Translations under genes and position numbers: made by a program
The notes under the pieces: model-generated
The model's input: only the letters and a program-made list of their open reading frames with translations
Told to the model about the DNA's origin: nothing
The model's database searches: none
Assembly (NCBI RefSeq): GCF_004337695.1
Contig: NZ_SJXJ01000019.1
Location: 26,276-82,026 of the forward strand
Reading direction: 5' to 3'
Length of the DNA stretch: 55,751 bases
Source: Tenacibaculum sp. M341
GTDB lineage: Bacteria > Bacteroidota > Bacteroidia > Flavobacteriales > Flavobacteriaceae
Shown: one piece after another, positions 29,564 to 37,256 of the stretch
Layout: every line of letters begins with the position of its first letter
Numbering within the stretch: the stretch's first letter is position 1

Positions 29564-30016
29564 ATGAAAAGAGCTATTTTTCCAGGATCATTTGATCCTA
29601 TAACGTTAGGGCATTATGACATTATTCATAGAGGTGTTACTCTTTTTGATGAACTTGTAATTGCCATTGGTGTAAATTCTGATAAAAAATATATGTTTCC
29701 GCTAGAAAAGCGTAAGCAATTTATTGAGGAAGCTTTTAAAGATGAACCAAAAATTAAAGTTGTTACTTATGAAGGTTTAACTGTAAACTTTTGTAAAGAA
29801 ATTGATGCTCAATTTATTTTAAGAGGTTTAAGAAATCCAGCTGATTTTGAATTTGAAAAGGCTATTGCACACACAAATAGAAAATTATCTGAAATAGAAA
29901 CAGTATTCTTATTAACGTCATCTGGGAAAAGTTATATTTCTTCTTCTATTGTTCGTGATGTTATTAGAAATAATGGAGATTATACTGGATTAGTTCCTAA
30001 TTCTGTGAGAATTTAA
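29564..30016 (+). CDS. coaD: Phosphopantetheine adenylyltransferase
   Basis: Transfers AMP from ATP to 4'-phosphopantetheine, the penultimate step of coenzyme A synthesis. 150 residues, close to the family norm of ~160. PGSFDPITLGHYDII includes the nucleotidyltransferase TxGH motif at residues 14-17. LRGLRNPADFEFEKAIAHTN and the C-terminal SYISSSIVRDV are typical of CoaD. An AT-rich 9-bp hairpin (29512-29538) lies in the gap after ddl and may weakly separate the two genes. Confidence 0.95.
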   Translation: MKRAIFPGSFDPITLGHYDIIHRGVTLFDELVIAIGVNSDKKYMFPLEKRKQFIEEAFKDEPKIKVVTYEGLTVNFCKEIDAQFILRGLRNPADFEFEKAIAHTNRKLSEIETVFLLTSSGKSYISSSIVRDVIRNNGDYTGLVPNSVRI

Positions 30017-30078
30017 AAGCTGTAAATCATTACTTATTTAAGTATTATTACATACTAATTACCATCATCTTTATCCAA

Positions 30079-31830
30079 ATGAGAAACTTACTTTTTATTT
30101 TGCTATTGACTTTCTTTATTTCTTGTAATAAAAGCAGTAAAGAAACATCAAAAGAAGACTTCACTACTCTTTTTGAAACTTCAAAAGGAATGGAAACGCC
30201 AACCTATGACGAAGTAATTTCTTTTTATGATAAACTAGCAAAAAACTATTCTGAAATTTCTCTATTTGAATTTGGAAAAACTGATAGTGGAAAACCTCTA
30301 CATTTAGCGGTGTTTAATAGTGATGGTAAAATTGCTAAAAATAAGATTCATACATCTTCAAAAAATAGGATTTTAATTAATAACGGAATTCATCCCGGAG
30401 AATCTGATGGTATTGACGCTTCTATGCTGTTATTAAGAGATATTGTTCAGAATGATTCTTTAAAAAAAATCTATAAAAACACGATTGTTTGCATAATTCC
30501 TGTATACAATATTGGAGGTTCTTTAAATAGAAATTCGCATACAAGAGCGAATCAAAATGGTCCTAAAGAATATGGTTTTAGAGGTAATTCTCGTAATTTT
30601 GATTTGAATAGAGATTTTGTAAAGCAAGACACTAAAAATACACAAGTTTTCGCTGATATTTTTCACACTGTCAATCCGGATGTTTTTATAGACAATCATG
30701 TTAGTAATGGTGCAGATTATCAGTATGCCATCACTCATTTATTTACACAACACAATAAATTAGGCGGAAAATTAGGTGCATTTTTAGAAGATGAAATGCG
30801 CCCATATTTAGAAAAGTCTTTAGAAGAAAAAGGAGTACCTATTACTCCCTATGTGAATGTTTGGGGAACAACGCCTGACAAAGGATGGTCACAATTTATG
30901 GACAGTCCAAGATATTCTACAGGGTACACTACGCTATTCAATACTTTTGGTATGATGGTAGAAACTCACATGTTAAAACCTTATAAAATTAGAGTTGAGC
31001 AAACTTATGATTTAATGGTATCTATGTTTGACTTCACTGAAACAAACAGCGCTAAAATAAAAGAACTTCGCAAAAATGCCGTTAGTGATATTTTAGCCAA
31101 AAAAGTATATCCTATTCAGTATAAAAATGACAAAGAAAATCCCTCAAAATTCAATTTTAAAGGATATGTAGGTGAATATATTGACAGTAAAGTTACTAAT
31201 GGAAAAAGATTATTTTATGATAAAAATAAACCTTATGAACAAGAAGTAAACTATTACAATAACTTCAAAACAACTAAAACTATAAATATTCCTAAAGCAT
31301 ATATAATCCCTAAAGGTTGGTATAAAGTAATAGAGCGTTTAAAAACGAATCACATTAATTTTAAAGCACTTAGCAAAGACAGTGTAATAGAAGTAACAGT
31401 TAATCACATAAAAGACTTTAAAACTGTTAATTCTCCATTTGAAGGTCATTATTTACATTATAATACTGAAGTTAATGTTTCAATAGAAAAAATTAAATTT
31501 AGTGAAGGCGATATTTTTATTCCGACAAATCAAGAAGGAATACGCTACTTATTAGAAACTTTAGAAGCAGAAGCTGTAGATAGTTTTTTTAACTGGAACT
31601 TTTTCGATACTATTTTACAAAGAAAAGAAGGTTTTTCCAGTTATGTTTTTGAAGATATCGCTGAAGAATTTCTACAAAAAAATCCTCTAATCAAAGCTGA
31701 TTTTGAAACTAAAATAAAAACTGACAGTAGTTTTGCAAAAAGTACTAGAATGCAATTAGATTGGATTTATAAACAAACTCCGCACTACGAAAAAGCACAT
31801 TTAAGACTGCCTGTTTATAAACTTTTTTAA
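30079..31830 (+). CDS. M14-family zinc metallopeptidase, lipoprotein
   Basis: 583 residues. The signal peptide ends in a lipobox FISC with Cys16, so it is probably lipid-anchored outside the cytoplasm. The carboxypeptidase-A-like zinc site is readable: NNGIHPGESDG gives His105 and Glu108, NHVSNG gives His207, and FDLNRDF (174-180) provides the substrate-binding Asn-Arg. METHML includes the likely catalytic Glu295. Residues ~330-583 form an additional C-terminal region with no family I recognise. M14 enzymes of this layout remove C-terminal residues from peptides; the natural substrate is unknown. It follows coaD by 62 nt and may share its transcript. Confidence 0.88.
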   Translation: MRNLLFILLLTFFISCNKSSKETSKEDFTTLFETSKGMETPTYDEVISFYDKLAKNYSEISLFEFGKTDSGKPLHLAVFNSDGKIAKNKIHTSSKNRILINNGIHPGESDGIDASMLLLRDIVQNDSLKKIYKNTIVCIIPVYNIGGSLNRNSHTRANQNGPKEYGFRGNSRNFDLNRDFVKQDTKNTQVFADIFHTVNPDVFIDNHVSNGADYQYAITHLFTQHNKLGGKLGAFLEDEMRPYLEKSLEEKGVPITPYVNVWGTTPDKGWSQFMDSPRYSTGYTTLFNTFGMMVETHMLKPYKIRVEQTYDLMVSMFDFTETNSAKIKELRKNAVSDILAKKVYPIQYKNDKENPSKFNFKGYVGEYIDSKVTNGKRLFYDKNKPYEQEVNYYNNFKTTKTINIPKAYIIPKGWYKVIERLKTNHINFKALSKDSVIEVTVNHIKDFKTVNSPFEGHYLHYNTEVNVSIEKIKFSEGDIFIPTNQEGIRYLLETLEAEAVDSFFNWNFFDTILQRKEGFSSYVFEDIAEEFLQKNPLIKADFETKIKTDSSFAKSTRMQLDWIYKQTPHYEKAHLRLPVYKLF

Positions 31831-31954
31831 ACATTCATTAATGTAAACCAACTTTATACAAATAAAAGTTGAGTTCTATCATTTATCCATTAACAAGTAT
31901 TGCATAAGAATATTATTTGTAATTTGTGATGTGAGACTCATAATCAGATTTGTA

Positions 31955-32395
31955 ATGAAATTATACTTTTTTGTTATCATCACTTTTATTTTGCTTTTAA
32001 GTTGTAAAACTTCAACAAAAACAGAGAAAAATAAGAGCATTATACATTCATCTAAAGAAATTAAGAAAGAATGGTGGGATAATGGTCAATTAGCTACCGA
32101 AGGCACTTATGCTAACGGCAAAGCTAACGGACATATGAAATGGTATCATGAAAACGAATATCTTGCAGGAGAAGGTTTTATGTTAAACGATAAAAGAGAT
32201 GGTGTTTGGAAAGTTTACAATGCTGAAAATGGCATTATGAGTGCTGAAGGAAGCTTTAACCTAGACATGAAACATGGTAAATGGGAATTGTACTATGAAA
32301 ATGGTGCTTTAAGAAAAAAACAAAATTGGGAATTAAATACATTAATCGATGAAAATTGTTGGGATGAAAATGGAAACACTAAAGACTGTGAATAA
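31955..32395 (+). CDS. MORN-repeat (YwqK-like) lipoprotein
   Basis: 146 residues from ATG 31955; an in-frame GTG at 31931 would add MRLIIRFV ahead of a complete lipoprotein signal, so the ATG is preferred. The lipobox is LLSC. After a short linker there are about four MORN_2 repeats, with motifs such as WWDNGQLATEGTYANGKANG and YYENGALRKK. Homologues are often annotated as YwqK-family antitoxin; nothing here supports a toxin-antitoxin role. The last ~26 nt overlap the likely start of the next gene. A weak hairpin (arms 31849-31855 and 31865-31871) separates it from the peptidase gene. Confidence 0.8.
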   Translation: MKLYFFVIITFILLLSCKTSTKTEKNKSIIHSSKEIKKEWWDNGQLATEGTYANGKANGHMKWYHENEYLAGEGFMLNDKRDGVWKVYNAENGIMSAEGSFNLDMKHGKWELYYENGALRKKQNWELNTLIDENCWDENGNTKDCE

Positions 32396-33128
32396 AATTA
32401 TTTTAAAAATAACTTTCATTCTTTCTTTATTTTTAAGCCTTTGGGGTTTTACTCAAAACAATATTGAATTAAACACCATTCTAAAACAACTTAAACTTAC
32501 AAAAAAACAATGCGAATTAAGTTTAATAGTTACCAAACCTTTTCCAAATAATAAAAATGAAACAATAGTTGTTATTCCTGAAATAGCAGAAGAAGAAAAT
32601 GGTTACTATGAATTTCATAGCCATGTTTTAGTTGTTGATACAAAAACTAATAAAATTATTCATAAATATTATGAAAGTGCTGAGGATAATGACTGGATTT
32701 CTGATGCTGTTATGCTTGCTGAAATAAAAATAGATACTGCGCCCTACATGGTTGGTAAAAACACCAGAGCTTTTGGAGTTCGAGTTTATTTTTACAATCA
32801 ATCAAAACCTAATCCTTACAGCCGAGAATCAATGTCTCTTTTCATAAAAAAAACAAATGTTCTAAATAAAGTTTTAGACAACCATACTATGATGGAATAT
32901 TCTGGTGAAGGAGATGCTTCTTGCTATGGTGAGTTTTTGAAATCTGAAAAAATTTTCATTATGACTTCTAACAAAACAAATGGTTACTACGATATTTTAG
33001 CAAAAAATAAATTTACTAGCATAACAAATAATATTGACAAAAATGGTAAGTGTATTAGAGAAAATGAAGTGAATTTAATCAAAAGTACTTTAAAATTTGA
33101 TGGTCATATTTACAAAAAGATTCAGTAA
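32370..33128 (+). CDS. Exported protein of unknown function
   Basis: I do not recognise this family. About 252 residues from ATG 32370. Other possible starts are ATG 32349, ATG 32364 and GTG 32388; all but the last overlap the preceding gene, as would be expected with translational coupling. The N-terminus has a signal peptide of ~27 residues ending WGFTQ. The mature part is Lys/Asn-rich and mixed alpha/beta, with a single central Cys (SCYGEF) and another near the end (KCIRENE). It probably acts outside the cytoplasm together with the upstream MORN lipoprotein. It is the last protein gene before the small-RNA array, which is transcribed towards it. Confidence 0.7.
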   Translation: METLKTVNKIILKITFILSLFLSLWGFTQNNIELNTILKQLKLTKKQCELSLIVTKPFPNNKNETIVVIPEIAEEENGYYEFHSHVLVVDTKTNKIIHKYYESAEDNDWISDAVMLAEIKIDTAPYMVGKNTRAFGVRVYFYNQSKPNPYSRESMSLFIKKTNVLNKVLDNHTMMEYSGEGDASCYGEFLKSEKIFIMTSNKTNGYYDILAKNKFTSITNNIDKNGKCIRENEVNLIKSTLKFDGHIYKKIQ

Positions 33129-33140
33129 ACTAACAATATA

Positions 33141-33261
33141 AAAACAGAAAGCCAGTACCCCCCCAGATACTGGCATCTAAAACTGATAAAATTTATAAGA
33201 CAATTATTTATTTAAGGGATTATAAAAAATAAGGGTAATTATCTTATCAGTTATCATCGTT
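33141..33261 (-). ncRNA. Predicted small RNA, copy A
   Basis: About 120 nt from the inferred start (~6 nt past TACTTTTG) to a T-rich tail. The 3' hairpin at 33151-33174 has stem GCCAGUA/UACUGGC around a loop with seven Gs. In this copy an outer helix AACUGAUAA / UUAUCAGUU closes the middle part. An in-frame stop early in the only ORF that other copies share argues against a peptide. Function unknown. Confidence 0.7.
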
Positions 33262-33266
33262 CAATC

Positions 33267-33323
33267 CAAAAGTACAAAACAAATACATTTACTACCTAAA
33301 AATGACGGTGACAAAAAGTGACA
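33267..33323 (-). promoter_or_regulatory. Promoter and upstream element of small RNA copy A
   Basis: The TACTTTTG box is at 33267-33274. The upstream element TGTCACTTTTTGTCAC is at 33308-33323, 33 nt away, and contains the hexamer TGTCAC twice with a 10-bp period (second copy truncated by its boundary). No -33 TTG at the position seen in the other copies. Confidence 0.65.
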
Positions 33324-33521
33324 AACCCTTAAAACCCTACAAAACAAACAATTAACAACTAAAAACCATATAATCACCTAATAAACATCAGGCTTAAGAT
33401 TTTCACTATAAAATAAACACATATTCTTGAAACAATAGATGCAAAATTGAAATTAAAAACAACTTCTTATTTTTATTTCATCTGTTATTTAACAATAAGA
33501 AAAATGATTTTGATTATATGC

Positions 33522-33637
33522 AAAAGTAAAGCCAGCATACCCCCATACGCTGGCTTTTAAACTGGTAATTTGTCAGATAATTAATTATTTAAGGGATTAT
33601 TATAAATAAGGGTAACTATCTCAACAGTTAATATCTC
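33522..33637 (-). ncRNA. Predicted small RNA, copy B
   Basis: About 116 nt. The 3' hairpin at 33531-33554 has stem GCCAGCGUA/UAUGCUGGC with one G-U pair and loop UGGGGG, followed by TTTACTTTTG. It carries two C-rich boxes, ACCCUUAUUU and AAUCCCUUAAA, flanking a small UUAUU/AAUAA hairpin. Confidence 0.72.
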
Positions 33638-33642
33638 TGATT

Positions 33643-33699
33643 CAAAAGTACAAAACATAAACACCTCTATTGCAAAAATAGCAGTGACAAAAGGTGACA
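33643..33699 (-). promoter_or_regulatory. Promoter and upstream element of small RNA copy B
   Basis: TACTTTTG at 33643-33650; TTG 22 nt upstream (33673-33675); upstream element TGTCACCTTTTGTCAC at 33684-33699, again 33 nt from the -7 box. Confidence 0.7.
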
Positions 33700-33821
33700 C
33701 TCCTTTAAAAACTAAGGAAAAGAGAAAAAACACTGGATAAAAAATATTAATAACTCTTAAAATTCCAACTGTAGGTTATCTTTTGGTTTGTGTGAAAGAA
33801 ATTACACCATAAACCATACAG

Positions 33822-33938
33822 CAAAAGTAAAGCCAGCGTACCCCCATACGCTGGCTTTTAAACTGGTAATTTGTCAGATAATTAATTATTTAAGGGATTA
33901 TTATAAATAAGGGTAACTATCTCAACAGTTAATATCTC
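33822..33938 (-). ncRNA. Predicted small RNA, copy C
   Basis: About 117 nt, nearly identical to copy B over the transcribed part. The 3' hairpin at 33832-33855 is a perfect 9-bp stem GCCAGCGUA/UACGCUGGC with loop UGGGGG: the pair that is G-U in B is G-C here. Confidence 0.72.
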
Positions 33939-33943
33939 TGGTT

Positions 33944-34000
33944 CAAAAGTACAAAACATAAATACCTCAATAACAATGTATACAGTAACAAAAAGTGACA
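33944..34000 (-). promoter_or_regulatory. Promoter and upstream element of small RNA copy C
   Basis: TACTTTTG at 33944-33951; TTG 22 nt upstream (33974-33976); upstream element TGTCACTTTTTGTTAC at 33985-34000, 33 nt from the -7 box. Confidence 0.7.
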
Positions 34001-34143
34001 GGGTTAAAAATTTTATAAAATGTACCTAAAAACAGACGTGAAAGACTTTTGAAAACAACCTAATAGATTGCAAGTTTATTGTTTAACTAAAAAATTAATG
34101 ATAAAATATTTATGTGTAGAGTAACAACAACATGAAGTATATA

Positions 34144-34260
34144 CAAAAGTAAAGCCAGCATACCCTCATACGCTGGCTTTTAAACTGGTAATTTGTCAAA
34201 TAATTAATTATTTAAGGGATTATTATAAATAAGGGTAATTATTCTAACAGTTAATATCTC
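34144..34260 (-). ncRNA. Predicted small RNA, copy D
   Basis: About 117 nt. The hairpin at 34154-34177 has the same stem as copy B and a loop UGAGGG, the only copy whose G-run is interrupted. The C-rich boxes and closing AACUG/CAGUU helix are kept. Confidence 0.72.
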
Positions 34261-34265
34261 TGGTT

Positions 34266-34322
34266 CAAAATTACAAAACACAAACACCTCTGTAACAATA
34301 TATACAGTAACAAAAAGTGACA
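34266..34322 (-). promoter_or_regulatory. Promoter and upstream element of small RNA copy D
   Basis: TAATTTTG at 34266-34273, differing from copies A-C only at a free position of the TAnnTTTG consensus; TTG 22 nt upstream (34296-34298); TGTCACTTTTTGTTAC at 34307-34322, 33 nt away. Confidence 0.7.
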
Positions 34323-34446
34323 ACTTCTAAAAAACATTAAATACTGATAAAAAAGTTCAGAAATCAGTTATAACATTCTAATTAAATTTTGATCTTATTG
34401 TCAATCTAACTGAGAAAACATGCATTAGATTCAACATAAGATTATA

Positions 34447-34566
34447 TAAAAGAAAAAACCAGCATACCCCCATATGCTGGTTTTTAACTGGTAAAATTGT
34501 CAGATAATTAATTATTCAAGGGATTATATAATAAATAAGGGTAACTATCTTAACAGCTAATATCTC
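34447..34566 (-). ncRNA. Predicted small RNA, copy E
   Basis: About 120 nt, first copy downstream of the receptor gene. The hairpin at 34458-34481 replaces the outer G-C pair with A-U and position 7 with A-U, keeping the stem (ACCAGCAUA/UAUGCUGGU), and extends into flanking A and T runs. Loop UGGGGG. The tail is T-rich. Confidence 0.72.
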
Positions 34567-34571
34567 TGATC

Positions 34572-34628
34572 CAAAATTACAAAACGTATATATTTCAATC
34601 ACAATAAGTTCAGTAACAAAAAGTGACA
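34572..34628 (-). promoter_or_regulatory. Promoter and upstream element of small RNA copy E
   Basis: TAATTTTG at 34572-34579; TTG 22 nt upstream (34602-34604); TGTCACTTTTTGTTAC at 34613-34628, 33 nt from the -7 box. Confidence 0.7.
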
Positions 34629-34703
34629 GGTTTGTTAAATTTAAATTCTTTAACTGGTATACATGAGTATACACATAATTTGCAACATATTAAAAATCAA
34701 TCA

Positions 34704-34734
34704 ACAAAAAAGTATACAACATACTTTTTTTGTT
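34704..34734 (-). terminator. Terminator of the 772-residue receptor gene
   Basis: AAAAAAGTAT and ATACTTTTTT form a 10-bp stem with a 5-nt loop, and the 3' arm doubles as the T-run on the minus strand. It overlaps the stop codon at 34733. Confidence 0.55.
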
Positions 34735-37051
34735 AATTAGGCAAACGATCTCTATCTTTTTTACTTCTATTAAAACGGTATGCAAATGTGATACTTAATC
34801 TTCTTCCACTATATTTTTGATTGCTTACAACATTATAATCTTCACCTGTAACTAATTGTTCCTGAACTAAAGAATCAAAAATATTTCTAACATTGAATGT
34901 CAAAGATGCTCTTTCCATAAATAAATCTTTATTTAAACCAAAATCTGCTCTGTAAATTGCACTGGTTAATGTTTGACCACTGTTACGTTCTCCTTGATAA
35001 ACAAAACTCATTTGAAAATTAAACTTTGGAAACCTCACATTAGAATTCACTCGAGTATACCAAGCATTATCTTTCACATTATAAATTCCTTGTTGACTAA
35101 AAGTGTAATAATTAAATTCATTAGATAAACGCCACCATTTAAAAGGCGAATACTGAATCGCTAATTCTGCTCCAAAACGATCTTCTTCTCCAGAATTTAT
35201 AGGCTTTGATATTATCGCTCCTGCTCCATTTGAGGTAATTTGAGTTTCAAACAATTGTACTGTTCTTTGATAGTAAACAGATGGATTTAGCGTAACTTTT
35301 TTCCAACGTTTTAAAAAACCAGCTTCAAATGAATTTGTAAACATCGGATTCAAATCAGGATTTCCTATACGAATATTACGCCTGTCTGCTATACCTCCAA
35401 ATGGATTCAACTGCCAAAATCTTGGTCTGCGAATACGCCTACTATAACTAACTTGCATATTCGTTTTTTGATTGAAATTATACGTTAAATGAACAGTTGG
35501 AAATAAATTGGTATAGCTTTTATCCGTTTTAAACTGATCTTTCCTATCTGTACTCCCTGTATTTGAATGTTCTGCACGTAAACCAATTAAATATTGTAGT
35601 TTATTCTTTCTATTTCCATATTGTAAATACGCCCCGTAAATGCGCTCTTTATATTTTAATAAGTTATCTAAACTATCGATTAACACATTATTGTCCCACA
35701 CTTTATAATCACTATCAATATTCCTTACTTCTCCCTTTAATCCAATTTCTAAATGTGTTTTTTCTGTAACAGGTAATTTAAAATCAGTTTGAAATAAAAA
35801 ATCTTTACTGCTCTCAATATCTCTACTTTTTAATGTGCTTATGCCACCACCTCTGTTCTCTTCAACAAATTCATTCTCATCATCATTCCAAAAGTCATAC
35901 TGAAAATCTAAAGTCAACTTTTGTCCTTTCTTTTCAAACGTTTTAACATGATTCAGTTCTATTCTATTGGCTGTTTGTGGCTCCCTGTAAGTCTCAACAG
36001 CTGTTACAACATCATCTATATTTTTAAAGGCATCTAAAAAGTTAAATTGATAATTTACATTATTATCATTTGTGTTTTTTCTGAAGAAATAACTAAAAGT
36101 TGTTGTATTTGAATCGTTGAAATAATAATCGCTACCAACGTATAGATTGAATACTTTTCTATCTCTTTCACGAATAATCGTTTGGTCTAAGAAAGAACTC
36201 TCTACATTATTCTGATAATTTGTTCTGAATAAACTCCCATCCCCTAAAAACTTTAAATGTTGATACCTAACATTTGAAAATAAATTAAATTTTTCTGTTT
36301 TAAAATTCGCATTATAATTAACTCCGTGATTCGCTCTATGACCTGTTGTAAGTTGTAAACTACTGCTAAAACCTCCAATCTTATTCTTCTTCAAAATAAT
36401 ATTTAAAATTCCTGCTGTACCATCAGCATCATATTTAGCGGACGGATTGGTAATCACCTCTATTTTTTCAATCGTTTCTGCTGGTATTTGATCCAATCCA
36501 TTATTATTTGTTAGTACTGATGGTTTTCCATTAATTAAAATTCTAACATTTGTATTACCTCGCAAACTCACACCTCCTTCTATATCAACATTTACAGATG
36601 GTACATTACTTAAAATATCGGTAGCTGAGCCGCTTTTTGATAAAATATCTTTACCAACATTAAAAACTCGCTTATCTAACTTATACTCTGTAGTAGATTT
36701 TTCTGCTACAATTTCAACATCATCTAGTTTTTCTGTACTCTCTTTTAGTTTTATTATAGGTAATGTTGTGCTTTTATTTAATAAAACTGCTTTTTGAATG
36801 TACGATTGAAAACCTATAAACTCAATCTTTAAATCATAGCTATTTGGTTTTATATTCAAAGAAAATTCTCCTTTAGCATCTGTTGTAGCACCCGTAACTA
36901 TTTCTTCTGAATTTAGTTTCATAATAATTACGGTAGCAAATTCTAAAGGCTGATTTGAGCTTTCTTCAACTATTTTTCCTTTTACTTGTATCTGCGATAA
37001 AGCTATTGCTGCTTGAAATACAAACAACAATAAAAAAATGTTTCTCTTCAT
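34733..37051 (-). CDS. Outer-membrane beta-barrel / TonB-dependent-receptor-like protein
   Basis: 772 residues, signal peptide ending AIALSQ (~20). Residues ~22-105 form a carboxypeptidase-D-regulatory-like domain (VKGKIVEESSNQPLEFATV), ~125-220 a TonB plug-like domain (SATDILSNVPSVNVDIEG...VRILINGKPS), and the rest an outer-membrane beta-barrel of the OMP_b-brl_3 type with alternating aromatic strands. No TonB box is obvious. Proteins of this type take up or handle unknown ligands at the outer membrane. It is divergent from a LytS/LytTR pair across ~200 bp that is rich in dyads, suggesting control by that system. A second member of the same family is at 46436-48943. Confidence 0.85.
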   Translation of the reverse strand: MKRNIFLLLFVFQAAIALSQIQVKGKIVEESSNQPLEFATVIIMKLNSEEIVTGATTDAKGEFSLNIKPNSYDLKIEFIGFQSYIQKAVLLNKSTTLPIIKLKESTEKLDDVEIVAEKSTTEYKLDKRVFNVGKDILSKSGSATDILSNVPSVNVDIEGGVSLRGNTNVRILINGKPSVLTNNNGLDQIPAETIEKIEVITNPSAKYDADGTAGILNIILKKNKIGGFSSSLQLTTGHRANHGVNYNANFKTEKFNLFSNVRYQHLKFLGDGSLFRTNYQNNVESSFLDQTIIRERDRKVFNLYVGSDYYFNDSNTTTFSYFFRKNTNDNNVNYQFNFLDAFKNIDDVVTAVETYREPQTANRIELNHVKTFEKKGQKLTLDFQYDFWNDDENEFVEENRGGGISTLKSRDIESSKDFLFQTDFKLPVTEKTHLEIGLKGEVRNIDSDYKVWDNNVLIDSLDNLLKYKERIYGAYLQYGNRKNKLQYLIGLRAEHSNTGSTDRKDQFKTDKSYTNLFPTVHLTYNFNQKTNMQVSYSRRIRRPRFWQLNPFGGIADRRNIRIGNPDLNPMFTNSFEAGFLKRWKKVTLNPSVYYQRTVQLFETQITSNGAGAIISKPINSGEEDRFGAELAIQYSPFKWWRLSNEFNYYTFSQQGIYNVKDNAWYTRVNSNVRFPKFNFQMSFVYQGERNSGQTLTSAIYRADFGLNKDLFMERASLTFNVRNIFDSLVQEQLVTGEDYNVVSNQKYSGRRLSITFAYRFNRSKKDRDRLPN

Positions 37052-37125
37052 TGTTTTGTTTTAAGTTCGATACAAAGATGTTGTGAAGATCAAAGTCAAA
37101 TTTTAGAAGTAGACCAATTAGTAGA

Positions 37126-37216
37126 ATTAATCGACGTTTTTAGACTTTTAAAAACGTTAAAAAATTCGTCGACGATTTATTATAATTTAGTATCAAAAAA
37201 TCTAAATTCGTCGATT
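37126..37216. promoter_or_regulatory. Dyad-rich operator region between receptor gene and LytS/LytTR pair
   Basis: Direct repeats AAATTCGTCGA start at 37162 and 37204 (42 bp apart). The first overlaps the palindrome TCGTCGACGA (37166-37175). An inverted half-site AATCGACG lies at 37129-37136, and a 9-bp inverted repeat ACGTTTTTA/TAAAAACGT spans 37134-37157. These GC-containing elements stand out in an AT-rich gap. Confidence 0.55.
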
Positions 37217-37243
37217 CCATACTTTAAATATCACTAATAAGTT

Positions 37244-37251
37244 TACATTTG
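37244..37251 (+). promoter_or_regulatory. Candidate -7 box (TACATTTG) for the LytS-like gene
   Basis: Matches TAnnTTTG and ends only 5 nt before the ATG at 37257, so the transcript would be leaderless or nearly so. No -33 TTTG is seen. Confidence 0.4.
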
Positions 37252-37256
37252 TTTTA

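Larger units (their letters stand above)
33141..34628 (-). repeat. Five-copy array of ~190-bp repeats (predicted small-RNA genes)
   Basis: Five diverged copies (A-E, left to right) share, in minus-strand order: a direct-repeat upstream element, 33 nt, a TAnnTTTG box, ~90 nt of conserved leader, and a G-loop hairpin with a T-rich tail. Hairpin starts are at 33151, 33531, 33832, 34154 and 34458, i.e. spacings of 380, 301, 322 and 304 bp. Sequence between copies is not conserved. B, C and D are nearly identical; A is the most diverged. Confidence 0.93.

Noticed and set aside
31931-32395. MORN-repeat lipoprotein as the antitoxin of a toxin-antitoxin pair
   Set aside because: It has a lipoprotein signal, and the neighbouring gene is an exported protein with no toxin motif. 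The antitoxin label comes only from annotation of homologues.
33560-33665. Short minus-strand ORF starting ATGTTTTG in copies B and C, possible leader peptide
   Set aside because: Its start codon overlaps or precedes the -7 box, copy A has an early stop, copies A, D and E lack the ATG, and copy E changes frame at the end. Conservation follows RNA features, not codons.
33151-34481. Evenly spaced repeats with palindromic cores could be read as a CRISPR-like array
   Set aside because: Copies are ~190 bp with 300-380 bp periods, far outside CRISPR dimensions. They contain promoter and terminator signatures, and there are no cas genes nearby.
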